A stretch of 64,000 bases of DNA from Chamaecyparis obtusa (GCA_027943335.1 BSBK01006423.1:195001-259000); one strand, 5' to 3'; counted from the first letter of the stretch, positions 11,420-23,539 are shown. The notes: generated from the sequence alone by a model not told the origin. Made by a program: numbers and translations.

Positions 11420-14400
11420 TCCCTAAGGAAGATAGAAAATATTAGAATAAAAGGTCTCTAGAAACAAGGGCCAAAATGAATTGGTTGGAGCATGGGGACA
11501 AGGGTTCTAAGATTTTTTTCTAGATTATTAGAAGTAAAGAAGAAAAAGAGAAGATTTATAATATTTAGGAAGGGAATAGGATAAGTTATGATCAATTTGA
11601 AATAATGGAAGCATTTGTGCAGTTATACACTAAGTTATTCACCTTTGAAGATGATGAAACAATTAAGAAAAGAGGTAGAGAAGCAATAAGAAGCATTATA
11701 GGGTGAACCCACAATAGTGGGTTACACTTTTTTGCCTGAACAGACACTGAACTCTAGGTTTTGAAAAAAACTTTCAGATTCGAATGCATATTGTTGTTAA
11801 ACCGTTTAAAATCAAAAGATGAAGTAAATTAGAGTCTTTTAGGATTTTCTGTCTAGATTCTAAATATATTTTTTATTTTTTATTTTGAATTAATTTGAAT
11901 AGTTTTTTCTTTCTCCCACAAAAACTGGTATGTTTTTTAAAATGTCATTTTCAAAGAGTTACATTGTTTTCATAGAGCATAACTTTTATTATAAAATAGA
12001 TATAAATGTGCTTCTTTTGAATTTATTTTTGTAACATCCATACAAAGGGAATGCAATTGGTTTGATGACATTATCATCATTATTGCATATTTTATTAACG
12101 TTTGAATTTGACTAAACCCTAATTTTGACATACCTAGACTACATAGCTTATAACATGTCGTGTATTTCTCCAATTTTATTTTTTATTTTTTTGATAAAAA
12201 GAGAACTTAAATACCTAGGGCATAGATATTTTTTAGATTTTTCTTTTTCTCATTTACTATTTTTCCATAAGCGCCAAATATAGAGGTAGACATATAGTGA
12301 AATAACTATGTTTAGTAAAACTAAAAATACAAGTCATAATAAGCTTAATATATATTAACATTATTATCATTGGAAATATTTTTCTCAGCAGTACCTTACT
12401 ACATAGATAGGTTTGTCAAATGGATTTATTTGATCTACCAAAAGATAAAGTCAAAGTGATTTTTTGTTAGTATTTTAATAGGTACGAAGGAGACTCCATT
12501 ATAGGTATGAATGAGGAGTATATATCAATGTTTTTTAAATCTAAGAGGCTTTGAGCTAATCATTTGTAATTAGTTCTTTTAAATGAAACCTCTCAAGGCT
12601 TAAATAATCATATTTTATCAAAAATGTGTTATTTCAGCAAAAATCAGGATGTCTAAAAAAGTGTAACCCACTATTGTGGGGTCACCCTATACCCACTAAA
12701 ATATCTAGAGAAGAATCTAACAAGATGAGTAAAGAGATAATTGTGGAGGAGATTAAATATGATACTCTTTATTTAAAAGATGATAAGGCCCTGAGGTCTA
12801 ATGGGTTGCCTAGTGAGTTTTACAAAATGAATATGGAGTGGGTTGGTGAAGAGTTGTTAGAAGTGTATGAAAAAGTTGTAGAAAATGGATCCTTGGGGGA
12901 GGAGAGAAAATGTGGTTTGATAAAACTTGTTCCTAAAGATGGTGACAAAAATATCATAAAAAAATAGAGACCAATTACATTATTGAATGTTCCATACAAT
13001 TTTTTGGCCAAGATGTTGGCTAAGAGACTAGAGGTTGTCCTTCCTAAGATAGTACTGACCCAAATGGGCTTTGTGAAGGGTAGATTATATTTGGGAAAAC
13101 TTTCTCACATGTTAGGAGGCTATGAACTAGGCTAATTAGTCTAAAAAAATGCTTCAATGCTATTGATTGACTTTGAAAAACCATAAGACAAGATTGAATA
13201 GTCCTTCGTATTAATGATGATGAAAATTTTAGGATTCTCTAACCAAATTTTTTCAGATGTTAAAGACCTTAATGAAACATGCTAAAGAATTTTTTCAAGA
13301 AAATCATAACAAATCAAAGAGGTTTTATCTTACAAGATCAATTAAGAAAGGCTACCCACTAGAAATCTCTATATTTGTCATTGCAGAAGATGAAATGTAT
13401 TATCTTATGAGGGACAACCTCCTTTAACCTAGGGTAAAAGGCATAACCTTTCCAAACCAAAAGGAACCCTCTAATATTTAGTTTGCTGATGATATTGCTA
13501 TATTACTTAAATTGGATGAAGAAATTTTGGATGTCGTCATGATGAAAATGGATATTTTTATGAAGCCTCAGGTAGAAAAATATCTCTTCCTAAATCAATA
13601 ACATTTGGGCGGGATAACCATCCCCCATAGTGGTTCAGGTGGAGGGGGTTAGATCATTAGGTAAGATAACTGGGAATTCCTTTCTTTGCCTCCCAAAATT
13701 TGAAAGAAATTTGATGCTGGATTAAAGAGAAATTTGATAGGAATCCTATAAGTAAGTGGAAAAAACAATAGTACTTAACTTTGGTGAGTAGGGTACATGT
13801 CTATCAAAAGATCCTTTACTCCTATAGTATATATTGTAAATCATCTTGGTTGTTCCACAATTATTAGTTTAATCATATTCAAAAGTAGATTAGAGAATTC
13901 CTCTAATCGGATGGGAAAGGAAATAATAATAATCATGCAGTGAGGTTGGATTAGTGCATTAAGAGTAAACTTAAAGGGGGACTAGTTTTTAAGGACCTAA
14001 GGCTATAGGGTCTCTCTCTTGTAGCTAAATGGATATTTAGAGCACTGGAAGGTGAATATCATTGGAAATTCCTAGTAAGACATAACTTTTCTAGGTATAT
14101 TCCCAAACACATTACTAATTAGAGGGGGCTTCCATTAAGTGATCTAGTTGCTAGAAAGTTCTTGTTAAACCAATAGGCTTTATTGTTTTTAAGTCTATTT
14201 GGAAAGCATGAGACAATGTTAGGAAACATATTACACATAATAGCATTATGAATAATGGTAATGAGATATGAGGAGATATATCAATTTGGTGGGATCTATC
14301 TCATAATAGTAATCCATTGGCATTAATACAAGGATGCTTTACTAGGATTTGAGTTGACAAGGGAATGAAGAAATTTTGTGACATAACAAAAGACGAGCAC

Positions 14401-15110
14401 TTGCTATAATGGAATGAGATCTGTTCTACCTTTGGCATTCAACAAACACATTGGAGAATTTATTTTTTTCTTAGGGAGGAACACATCTCTCTTTCCCTCC
14501 CTAAAAATTGTAATATTATTGTGGAAATTTTCACCCATTTCAAATGGCCTAATGGTACCCCACTTCAATGTATCAAAGCTAAAACTATTTGTACCTAGAT
14601 TTCTAATAATGATGACACCATTTCTTTTCTTAATTATTCCTAGAATATATACTTGGACTCATCCTCTTGGAAGAAAAACCTTGATGGCATGTGGAGCCTA
14701 AAAGGAAATGCTTCTTGTGGAGATTTATCCTACTTATACTTATTTTTCTTAAACTAGATGGAGATTTTAATTTTTACTCCTTTTGTAGACAACCAAAACT
14801 ATTAAACATATTTTTATTGATTTTATATTTGCTAAGGAAAGATAGAACACGTTTGGTATAAATATTGATGGTAATTATATTAGTAGGTTGGATATTGTAG
14901 TTGGATATACATCTCTAACCTTAGGAAAGATTCTACTATATTTTGGTCTATACTTTCCATTGAAGTGTTATGGTTGGTAGATCTAGAGAGATTACTAAGT
15001 CTATCAGGAGACTCATAACATATAATTTATTTCTGTAGGTGACATTCACAATGAGATAGGCAAATGATATTCTTGAAATATTGTTATAAGATGGAACCAC
15101 TAAATTTTTT
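11420..15110 (+). pseudogene. LINE ORF2 reverse transcriptase remnant
   Basis: Recognisable pieces are: WLEHGDKGSKIFF (about 11480), the usual segment before RT; the RT entry with NGLPSEFYK and GLIKLVPKDGD (12790-12950); RPITLLNVPYNFLAKMLAKR and QMGFVKGR (about 12970-13080); the catalytic FADD (about 13483); and KGGLVFKDLRL with VAKWIFRALEG (about 13975-14055). A TIKHIFIDFIFAKE stretch at 14790-14850 belongs to the zf-RVT-like tail. Many stops and shifts separate these. The enzyme would nick target DNA and reverse-transcribe LINE RNA. Removing the insertion at 11699-12689 plus one TA copy brings the two flanking RT pieces back into the same frame. Confidence 0.82.
11699..12689. mobile_element. 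Non-autonomous inverted-repeat transposon (MITE-like, about 990 bp)
   Basis: Begins TAGGGTGAACCCACAATAGT and ends in its inverted complement with one mismatch over about 35 bp. TA lies on both sides (11697-11698 and 12690-12691). A TA duplication suggests the Tc1/mariner group; a 4-bp TATA duplication is an equivalent reading. The interior is AT-rich with no transposase. Each terminal repeat itself contains a small hairpin (AACCCAC-aata-GTGGGTT). Confidence 0.8.
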
Positions 15111-15680
15111 ATGTTAGAGATATCCACGGGTACACATGGGCTAGGAAAACTAAGGATAAAAATCCTTTTGAAATAGGACTCAACAACTTCATTGCATATC
15201 TAGAAGAGAAGAAAAGGATATGGGGAGGGGCACAAGGTGGAGAGAACACAGTTACTATTGCAGAGGATGTGACACCTTTATCATTAGTAGAGCATGAGGT
15301 CCCTGTAATAGAGAAAGTGGTTCTACTAACCAACTGGGATAAGGTACTAAAGTGGATGGAGGAGTCATTGGGCTAGGTAACATGGGTCTAGGATACAAGA
15401 TAGGACTGATATAATCATTCTTTTATATTCTAACTATTTTTTTTATCAAAAATCTTGTAATATGTCTCCAATTTTGTAGGTCTTGGAGATCTATAGTGAT
15501 ACTACAGTTGGTCCTTGTTAGTTAGATACTGAGATGCATATGTAATATGTAGTTTGGTATATTTTCTATAGTAGATTTTTGATATGATGTCTTAGCTTAT
15601 TGAACTTGGATAAAGATTGATAATTATCCATGTTTATGTATAGTGATTCTATTATAATTAATAGAAATTAAAACAATTTA
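15111..15680 (+). other. LINE 3' region, probable 3' UTR
   Basis: After the last recognisable LINE protein block there is an open stretch of about 85 codons (roughly 15115-15375) with no domain I can name, then AT-rich sequence ending in TATAATTAATAGAAATTAAA near 15675. That ending resembles plant LINE 3' termini. Confidence 0.45.
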
Positions 15681-15769
15681 AGGTTCCCTTTAGACATAAT
15701 GTTAATAAGATTTGTGAATGAGCATTAGAAATTCTTCCCTAGAATGACTTCTATTATAGATAAATATTT

Positions 15770-15780
15770 ATCCCACTTTT
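15770..15780 (+). promoter_or_regulatory. Decayed upstream sequence element (USE) of snRNA promoter
   Basis: ATCCCACTTTT matches the first seven bases of the plant snRNA USE (RTCCCACATCG) and starts 72 bases before the U2-like start, the usual USE distance. A weak TATA-like CATAGAAA follows about 31 bases after the USE. The missing CG fits methylation decay. Confidence 0.45.
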
Positions 15781-15841
15781 AGGTAGGATAGGATGATGAG
15801 AAGAGAGGGTGCATAGAAAATGAGAAGTAGATAAGAAAAGT

Positions 15842-15910
15842 ATACCTTTCTCATCCTTTTGGTTAAGATCAAGTGTAGCATCTATTCTTATTACTTTAAT
15901 ACGTGATACA
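15842..15910 (+). pseudogene. U2 snRNA pseudogene (5' part)
   Basis: Starts ATACCTTTCTC and continues through CTTTTGG, TAAGATCAAGTGTAG and TTCTTAT, in the order of the U2 snRNA 5' domain. U2 pairs with the intron branch site in the spliceosome. Its branch-pairing GTAGTA reads GTAGCA here, and the CGGCC and GGCTAAG positions are also changed. Similarity fades after about 15910, and no Sm-site or 3' stem-loops are visible, so it is truncated. The USE-like motif at -72 suggests a decayed gene copy rather than a processed RNA copy, but a retroposed fragment remains possible. Confidence 0.75.
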
Positions 15911-15980
15911 TCCTTCAATTGATAGCTTTCTATCAGGGCTTTAAAGTGTACCTATTGTAGAAGCTTGTGTTTGAAATATA

Positions 15981-16130
15981 CACTACTACATTTGGGGCCA
16001 AATTTTGACATCAGTTTCTGACAGGTAACTTTTTATTATGAATTTGGTGTTTTTATTTTGTAATAGGCCCTGATGATGTTGGTATTCCGATGGGTGTTTA
16101 ATTGACCATCAAAATTCCAACAGATTCTGG
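15981..16130 (+). repeat. Left CACTA terminal inverted repeat and subterminal repeats
   Basis: The terminal CACTA block is followed by short related motifs (TTTCTGACAGG, ATTCCGATGGG, TTCCAACAGA), the sort of clustered sites bound by En/Spm-type proteins. Confidence 0.65.
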
Positions 16131-16308
16131 GTATACATTAAAAAAAAAAGTGAAATGGCCTCATCATTTTTATTTCGATTGGATAGAGGAGAAGGAGAAA
16201 AGGAGTGAAAGCTGAGCGCGGGAGAAGGTATGTGATTTCTTCATCTTTCAAGCCTCTGGCATCATATCCGAATGCATTTCATTTTATTTGATCATGAATG
16301 CTCTCTGA

Positions 16309-17165
16309 AATGACCGCATTCTACTGGTGTTGTGCCCTAGCCAGTGCTTTATTTCTATTATTTGATGTTATTGGTGCTTGTGCTCAAGGGTATTGATTCA
16401 CTGTATTCAAATGTTTGGATTCACGTTTGTTGATATTAGTGGCATATATGTTTAATGACGCCATTGTATATTGCTTTCACTGAAATGGCTGCATTCTACT
16501 GGTGTCATGCCCTAGCCCATGCTTTAACTCCATTATTTGATGTTATTGGTGCTTGTGCTCAAGGATATCCATTTTTTTGAAATGTTGACTGTGGTTATCA
16601 AATGGACAGTCCATGAGCTTCTAGCTAGGCACCATTTGTATTGATAGCTTAGGGCATCAAATGTATTGTATCATTGATAGTTGAGACTTTGTTACAAGGA
16701 AATAGGACAAAGAATGATTTTTATTTAGTTTCTCTATTTTGATCCCTAAGTGGCTTACAACCCTAGAGAGTATATGTAGATTTACGGATGCAGTTGCAGG
16801 ATACATAGCAGCCGATAATTCACAAGAAATCCATGCATCCAATTTGAATAGAAATTAATACAAAGAACTAGGGTCCTCCAATGGCCCAATCATCCGGACC
16901 TTGACTGTCCCCTCAACCAGTGACCCTTCAAAATCAGGTTATAATGCAATCAGTGAGCAATCCTTCATTCTCTTGCTCTTCCCTGCATCCAAACATATTG
17001 GAAATACACAATACAATGATAAAAAGTCTTTCACAATCCCCCTTCCCCCAAGGAACACTATCAACCATCCCTTCCACATAGCATTTCACTATTTTATGAG
17101 TGGATTGTGTAGGAACAATTAACATTAAACAAAGAGAAAACTCCTCAACACATCTTGGAAACCAT
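16309..17165. repeat. Repeat block, inverted relative to 48655-49375
   Basis: Contains two copies of a segment with TTTGATGTTATTGGTGCTTG, then a stretch around GGCTTACAACCCTAGAG, then one 175-bp-type unit. The same order is found on the minus strand at 48655-49375. Coding looks incidental. Confidence 0.7.
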
Positions 17166-18600
17166 CGAATTCAATAATAAATGAAGCCTAACACCAACAC
17201 TACTCCTTCCATAGTTGCAGGATACATAGTAGTCGATAATTCACAAGAAATCCATGCATCAAATTTTTATAAGGATATCCTACTAATCAATAGGAATTTT
17301 CTTGATATGACCAATGATTGTGCATTTTGATGCCAGTGTGCTAGTTCAAAAGGATAATATAAATCTGAAACAATTTTTTCTAATTTTTTCAAACTATAAA
17401 TGTGGTTAAAGGGAAAATATTATGTGGAAAACCCACAAACCAAGCTAGCAAATGATTGTACATCAAACTATTCCTATATTCATTCAAGTATTGCTATGCT
17501 TCAGCTACCTGACCTTTGAGCTTCATCTAGAGGAATGTGTAGCTTTAAGATAGAGTTACTTCTTGGGCCTTACAATAGGGTGGAATATGATCAAGATTTG
17601 TTTAGGCTGTATCTTTGTTAGTCCCATTGTTAGGTTCTTATGATTCATGGTTTGAATCTATTATGGTTGTGTAAGGGATTTGTAGATACTTTTTCTAACA
17701 TAATTATTGGACACCATGATTGGAGCAACTGGTTGTTGGCTATTGTACACATGAATCATAACTGTTAATGGTTCTTTGTGTTCAAGAATTCGTTGATCAA
17801 TCTTTGAGATTTATTGTCCCAGCTTTAAAAGAGTGATAAAAGATATAGTGAGTGCTATCTTTTCCAAGTGTTTTGTGGGTGCCATTATCTTCTAGGAGTA
17901 ATTGCTAGAACCAAATTATGTTCTTTGCCTCTAGTAAATATTGCAGACACAATCATCTTCTTGGTGAAGGGTTGCTTCCATCCCCATGAGGCACTATTGT
18001 ATGGTTTTCATTCCCTTGTAGTATAGTGAACCTAATTTAATACAAGTGTGCACTATTTTGGGATTCATAATTTATGGCCCCTACACTGTGGTTGTTAGCC
18101 TAGGACAAGCCTACCTTTGCATATAATAAGAGGCCAACATGAAAAAAACATCCAGAAGTTAGGGGGTTGTTCCCTATCCATAATTTATTATTTAAGTGCT
18201 AAGTGATGATGGGTATATCATGTAATTCATACCTAGTGTGTCTCTTTCTTTCTCTCCACATTTCACATTAGGAGTATATGCTATAAAATACCAATGAAAT
18301 CAACTATTGGTCAAATCTAATCAAAATTGCAATATAAAGATTAAAATAGATCTTAAAGAAATATGGGAACCATTTTTGACAAATATTGTACAAACGAAGA
18401 GAATACCCCCAAGAGGAAATGCTTCAATGTGGAACAATTGAAGGACAATATTTTAATTTTATATGCACATCTGCAATGTTTTTGATATATTTCTAAGATA
18501 ACAAAACCATAGAAAGAATAGCATAAAGAAGAAAGTAAAGAATAATGATCATATTTTGAGATATTGTGGAAAATTAAAGGAAAGAATGCTTGGTGGGGTT
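17166..18600. other. No recognisable gene
   Basis: AT-rich DNA. 17205-17280 repeats a piece of 16795-16850 (GTTGCAGGATACATAG). Nothing else is identifiable; no long frame and no RNA gene. Confidence 0.5.
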
Positions 18601-19140
18601 ATCATGCAATCAATGAGTGATCCTTCATTCCCCCCTCTTCTAGTGACCCTTCAAAACTAGGTTATCATGTAATCAATGAGTGATCTTTCATTCTCCCAGT
18701 CTTCCCTGCATCCAAACATATTGTAAATACACAATACGATGATAACAAGCCTTTCACAACCCCCCTTCCCTCAAGGAACACCATCAACATCCAGACCTTG
18801 ACCGTCCCCTCAACCAGTGACCCTTCAAACTGGGTTATCATGCAATCAGTGAGTGATCCTTCATTCTCCTGGTCTGCCCTGCATCCAAACATATTGGAAA
18901 TACATAATACAATGATAACAAGTATTTTACAATCCCCCTTCCCTCAATGAATTACTATCAACATACGGACCTTGACTATCCCCTCAACCAGTGACCCTTC
19001 AAAACCAGGTTATCATGCAATCAATGAGTGATCCTTCATTCTCCTAGTCTGCCCTGCATCCAAACATATTGGAAATACACAATACATTGATAACAAGTCT
19101 TTCACAATCCCCCTTCCCTCAAGGAACACTATCAACAAGT
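18600..19140. repeat. Tandem repeat, about 175-bp unit
   Basis: The segment from AATGAGTGATCCTTCATTCT through TGCCCTGCATCCAAACATAT to CAGTGACCCTTCAAA recurs with starts near 18673, 18848 and 19023, plus partial units at both ends. Single units also lie at 16880-17060 and, inverted, at 48730-48910. Confidence 0.8.
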
Positions 19141-19265
19141 GATCCTTCTTCTTATCAGCCATATCTAATGTTTCATTGAAGTCGTGGCCAAGAATGAAGG
19201 TCACCTTACCCATACCATTCATGGATTCTAATATGTTGTTCCAAACTCCTAAAAACTTTTAGATT
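19140..19265 (-). pseudogene. Possible LINE endonuclease fragment
   Basis: Read on the minus strand this gives WNNILESMNGMGKVTFILGH followed by DFNETLDMADKKKD. That resembles the GGDFN...DKK block of plant LINE apurinic-type endonucleases, with the motif decayed to GHDFN. It is too short for certainty and sits at the edge of the tandem repeat array. Confidence 0.4.
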
Positions 19266-19396
19266 GCTTCTTGTCGCTTCTTTAAATACTTCCTCTACCA
19301 CAATGTCCTCCTACCCCATCTTCTTGATCTTCCTGGCTAAAGCGGTTGAATCCACACACAATAACCCAAAATGAAGGGTTTTGTATCCTTTAATGA

Positions 19397-20153
19397 ATCT
19401 CAGCCACCAGTAACGCATGGAGAGTCAAACTAGTAGTCTCCAAAGGATTCAATAAGTGAATATGAATGTTTGAAAACTTTCCTCTCAACTTCCCTAACCA
19501 CTCCTAATCAGTTAGAGGGATTAGTTGAGTGTTTAGGCACTAAAACTTCTTAAACATACTTTATCTAATATGATGAATTATAATATCAACAAATGTGAAT
19601 CCATACATACTTTAGTTGATATGATAATAACATCCTAAACTGAACCAATGGCATGTTCTTTGTGTGGTACAAGGAAGATTTGGCTATCAAATCTTCCTTC
19701 GTGCAAGCTAAGCATGAGAGAAGGTATGTGATTCCTTCATCTTTGATTGGTATCTTTGACAAGCAATATCTTTTGAGCCTCTGGCATCATATTCAACTGC
19801 AAATTTAAAATGCATTGTATTTTATTTGATCATGAATGCTCACTGAAATGACCGCATTCTACTGGTGTCGTGCACTAGCCCGTGCTTTATCTCCATTATT
19901 TGATGTTATTGGTGCTTGTGCTCAAGGATATCGATTTGCTATTTTCAAATGTTTGGATTCATGTTTGTTGATATTACAATTCAAAATATCAGATAAAGTA
20001 TGTTTAAGAAGTTTTAGTGTCTAAACACTCAACTAATCCCTCTAACTGATTAGGAGTGGTTAGGGAAGTTGAGAGGAAAGTTTTCAAACATTCATATTCA
20101 CTTATTGAATGCTTTGGAGACTACTAGTTTGACTGTCCATGCGTTAATGTTTA
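19397..20153. repeat. Inverted repeat with arms of about 165-180 bp
   Basis: 19397-19575 (around CTCTCAACTTCCCTAACCAC) reappears inverted at about 19985-20153 (GTGGTTAGGGAAGTTGAGAG). The spacer contains a short perfect hairpin (AAGGAAGATTTG / CAAATCTTCCTT, 19672-19700) and one 16309-type segment. Confidence 0.75.
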
Positions 20154-20951
20154 TAAGAGATCAATAAAGCATTTAAAGACATTCTTACATGTTTGGAGAG
20201 GTTTAAGAGGCACTTATCATGATTGTACCCTCACAAATAGCGGCATAGACTAGTTTTACTAAGTTTCCTTTTTCTGTCGCAGGGGTATAGTCAGAGGCTT
20301 TATTGACAAAATGATTCTTTGAATGGTTACTATGAATATGAATGATTTGATATAGCATATTGCTTATTTTACTTGAAGTTTGGAATAGCTTGTGCAAGGG
20401 TGAAAGTAGTTTTGATAATTTTGGTCATGACTATTCCTCTACACAGTCAGAAAATGTAACTGTCTAATGATTATATGTAATGTTGAATGGATTAAATGCT
20501 TTATTCTTGGTAGAAGTGAATGGAAGGAATAGTGTTGGTGTTAGGTTTCCCTTATTATTGAATTCAATGGTTTCCGAGATGTGTTGAGGAGTTTTCTCCT
20601 TCTTTCATGTTAACTATTCCTACACAATCCACTCATACAACGGTGAAATGCTATGTGATTGAAAATTTCATACAACTGATCCTTTAGCATGTATTAAATA
20701 CAATCCAATCACTTATTGAATGCTTTGGAGAATACTGGTTTGACTGTCCATGCGTTACCAATGTTTGAGATTCATTAAAGGATACAAAACCCTTCATTTT
20801 GGGGTTATTGTGTGTGGATTCAAATGTAGCTTTGATTTGGTTAATGTTTAGAAGAGATCAATACACTATTTAAAGACAATCTTACATGTTTGGAGAGGTT
20901 TGAGAGGCACTTATCATGACTGTACCCTCACAAACATCGGCATAGACTGGT
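20093..20951. repeat. Repeat block, partly inverted at 49760-50400
   Basis: Begins CACTTATTGAATGCTTTGG, which occurs again at about 20710, so the block is itself partly duplicated. The minus-strand counterpart at 49760-50400 carries the same sequence in the same order. The copia element inserted at its right end, and the block continues at 28707. Confidence 0.7.
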
Positions 20952-22441
20952 TGTTGGACTACAACTGATTTGGAATCTGATTGAAAGATCTGTGATTGCT
21001 AGATCACTGAGAAGTTGTTGATTAGATATGGAATATGATTAAATCAGTATTATGTTGTCATTGATGTCAACTAGCTTGACAACACTTATCTTGTAAGTTA
21101 CTGCACCAAAACATCTAAAGAAAGGTGAAAGAGATGAAGAACAGAGAAATCTACATGAAGAAAGATGTACAAGATAGATGAGGATAAGGAACACATTGAG
21201 TAACTTGTTGATGAGTCTATGACTTGATGATATTGACTTTATTATGTTACATTCATCTATAATGAAGTATAGAGCTGAAAGACACAAAGCAGTGTTGTCA
21301 GTAAATGAAGCATTTCTAGTATACACCGATGGAGTGTAGTGTATACTGATCGTAGTATTAACCGAGCAGTGTTCATCGACGCATTTATTTTTTAACTGAG
21401 AAGAACAGAATGAATCAAATGATTAGTTTAGCCAATAAGATTGATGAGCTGGCAAGAGTATAACATCGAGGTAACAGATAATGTTTGTTACACAGATTGA
21501 TGGCTGACAAAATTCAAAGAAGATCTAATGGAGAGATTGAAACGTGTTACTAACACAAGTACCGAGAAATTTTTAAGTGGAAAAATCTATGAATGTGATT
21601 AAGCGGCAAAATCTGATGGTGGAGAAGAAAATGATTTACTCGTCTATATAAGAGAATAGAATTTCTTTATGAAAGAAGCCAGGGGAAGAAGAAGAAGTTG
21701 CAGGAATTTCATGTGAACAAGCTTTCATACGTTCTAATCATACTAGTTAGTGAGAACCGAGCTGTAGAGCAATTACCAAGCTAGAGAGAGCTATTACCGA
21801 TGGATAGTAAGTTGATACAGTATTGAATCTGAAGTGAAATATTGATCAGAAGGATTTGTATGGACTAAATATTGATCTGTAATCTGCAATTGAAGTTGTA
21901 TTAAGGCAAGTCATTTTACTGTTACATATTTAACCATTATATACAGTCTATATCTCCTAACTAAGTCGACTTTGAAAGTCTTATGATGTATCATTCATAG
22001 AATGAACATTGTTATCCTGTTAACCCCATAGTGAATGATGGTTGGACGATAACTTCTAGTCTAAAATCCTCTGACAAGGTCACACCTGACAGTGTGTTTG
22101 TAACCTTTAACAAGGTTGGGTCTTAACCGACCTCACTTCAGAAGAGTGAACAATTTTGGGTTGCCAATCCCAGGTGGTTTTTCCCTTTATAGGGTTTCCA
22201 CGTTAAATCTCTTGTGTTATGTGTTGATTGTGATATTTTTTTGTTATCATACTTTGCATGTTACATGTTAGATTTGATTGATAAAATGTTATAAGTAATA
22301 GACTGGTAATCGGTAAAAGCACAAATAGTGAAAGTTATTATTGCTTATCGAAGAGCAAAAATTAAAGAAGATGTTTTGGATTATACATTTTGATTTGGGA
22401 CACTGGATAACTGATTCACCCCCCTCTTAGTTATTCTAACA
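20952..22441 (+). repeat. Copia 5' LTR
   Basis: 1490 bp, starting TGTTGGACTACAACTGATTT and ending TTATTCTAACA. It matches 27219-28706 with a few percent scattered differences by eye. Confidence 0.95.
21645..21652 (+). promoter_or_regulatory. Copia LTR TATA box
   Basis: TATATAAG in the 5' LTR, conserved at 27912-27919 in the 3' LTR, preceded by CTCGTC. A good plant TATA match in mid-LTR; transcription would start about 30 bases downstream. Confidence 0.6.
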
Positions 22442-22443
22442 AT

Positions 22444-22455
22444 TGGTATCAAAGC
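22444..22455 (+). promoter_or_regulatory. Copia primer-binding site (initiator tRNA-Met)
   Basis: TGGTATCAAAGC, two bases after the LTR, is one change from the standard plant site TGGTATCAGAGC. Confidence 0.9.
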
Positions 22456-22505
22456 ACTGGTTGCTTGGAATAGAGTTTTGAGGACTTAAGCATAAAGGTC
22501 TCAAG

Positions 22506-23527
22506 ATGTATAAGAGGGAAGTACCGAAATTGAATAAAGAGAACTTCACAGTATGGAAAAGTAGAATGAAGCTGCAAATATCTGGAATTGGGAACTCAAC
22601 ACTAGATCTGATGGAGAATGGCTACATACAACCGCCCATTAGTCCCCTAACTGTTGATCAACTGAAGGATAAGCATGAACACAATGTTACTATGATGGAA
22701 CTTGCTTCTGCCTGTACCAACGCTAAATTTGAAGATATCAAGACATGCACAACTGCCAAAGGAATGTGGGATAAATTAGCACAAATCTACAGTGGAGATC
22801 TGAATGTCAAAAGAGCCCAAGCTGAAAGTCTGAGAGGCAGATTTGATGATATGAGAATGAAAGAAGGTGAGAATATTGTCCAATATTCAAATAGACTCAA
22901 AGAGGTGGTACATGCTATTAGAGCATTTGATGGAGTAATTGATGATGAAACAGTGATAAGAAAGATTCTCAGAACTTTGCTACCAGTTTATGCAATCAAG
23001 ATTTCTGCAATTCATGAAACAAGAGCTACATCCAACCTCACTCTTGACACTCTGATTGGTAAACTTACAACCTTTGAATTAAACAATTTTGATAACAGTG
23101 TTTTTCTTTCTGTTGAATCCGCTTCTTGTCTTCTCTAAAGATTGGAAAGTCTAGCAGGAATGGTAAGAATTGTGATAGTGATGACAATACTGATGATGAA
23201 CTTAATGAGCTTGAAGCACTTATGGCTGGAAGACTGCCCAAAGGAAAAGGAAGGTATAGAGGCAAGCTACCTTTAGCATGTTTTAATTGTAAAGAATTTG
23301 GTCACATCGCTGCTAGATGTCCACAAAAGAAAGATGATGATAGATCCAAAGACCGATCTGAAGGAAGCTACGAGAGAAGAGTCAATAGAGGTTACCGACA
23401 CAACAACAGAGATAACCAAGATGAAAAAGGCAAAAAGGTATGTTACATAGCCAAAGATATTGAAACTGAATCTGATTTTGATGATGATATAGAAGTTGTA
23501 TTTGTTGCTATGAAAGATGACTCATAA
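22506..23527 (+). pseudogene. gag: Copia gag with CCHC zinc knuckle
   Basis: Begins MYKREVPKLNKENFTVWKSR, the usual copia Gag opening, and continues through the capsid-like helical region (AKGMWDKLAQIYSGD, VQYSNRLKEVVHAIRAFDGV). A frameshift near 23130 separates it from the zinc knuckle CFNCKEFGHIAARC (CX2CX4HX4C, about 23279-23320). The frame then closes at TAA 23525, where relatives continue into protease. Gag forms particles that package the RNA. The start is the first ATG after the primer site. Confidence 0.92.
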
Positions 23528-23539
23528 GAGGAAGAGAAA

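Larger units (their letters stand above)
11357..15680 (+). mobile_element. L1-type LINE, 5'-interrupted and degenerate
   Basis: Non-LTR retrotransposon on the plus strand. It begins where the gypsy 3' LTR ends, so its 5' part lies beyond the gypsy element or is lost. It contains the linker before RT (11420-11698), RT blocks (12690-13520), the C-terminal zinc-knuckle-type region (13900-14870) and an A/T-rich tail ending near 15675. A short DNA transposon splits it at 11699-12689. There is no poly(A) run and no visible target duplication. Confidence 0.8.

Noticed and set aside
11699..12689. hAT assignment, because the ends begin TAGGG.
   Set aside because: The expected 8-bp duplication is absent (AAGCATTA against TACCCACT); only TA/TATA repeats.
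16934..19222. Repeated minus-strand frames containing MFGCRADQENEGSLTDC-like peptides.
   Set aside because: They come from the 175-bp tandem unit; frames are short, shifted between units and lack a start or domain.
21039..21326. Minus-strand 95-codon frame repeated at 27306-27593.
   Set aside because: Both lie inside the copia LTRs; the repetition is due to LTR duplication, not coding.
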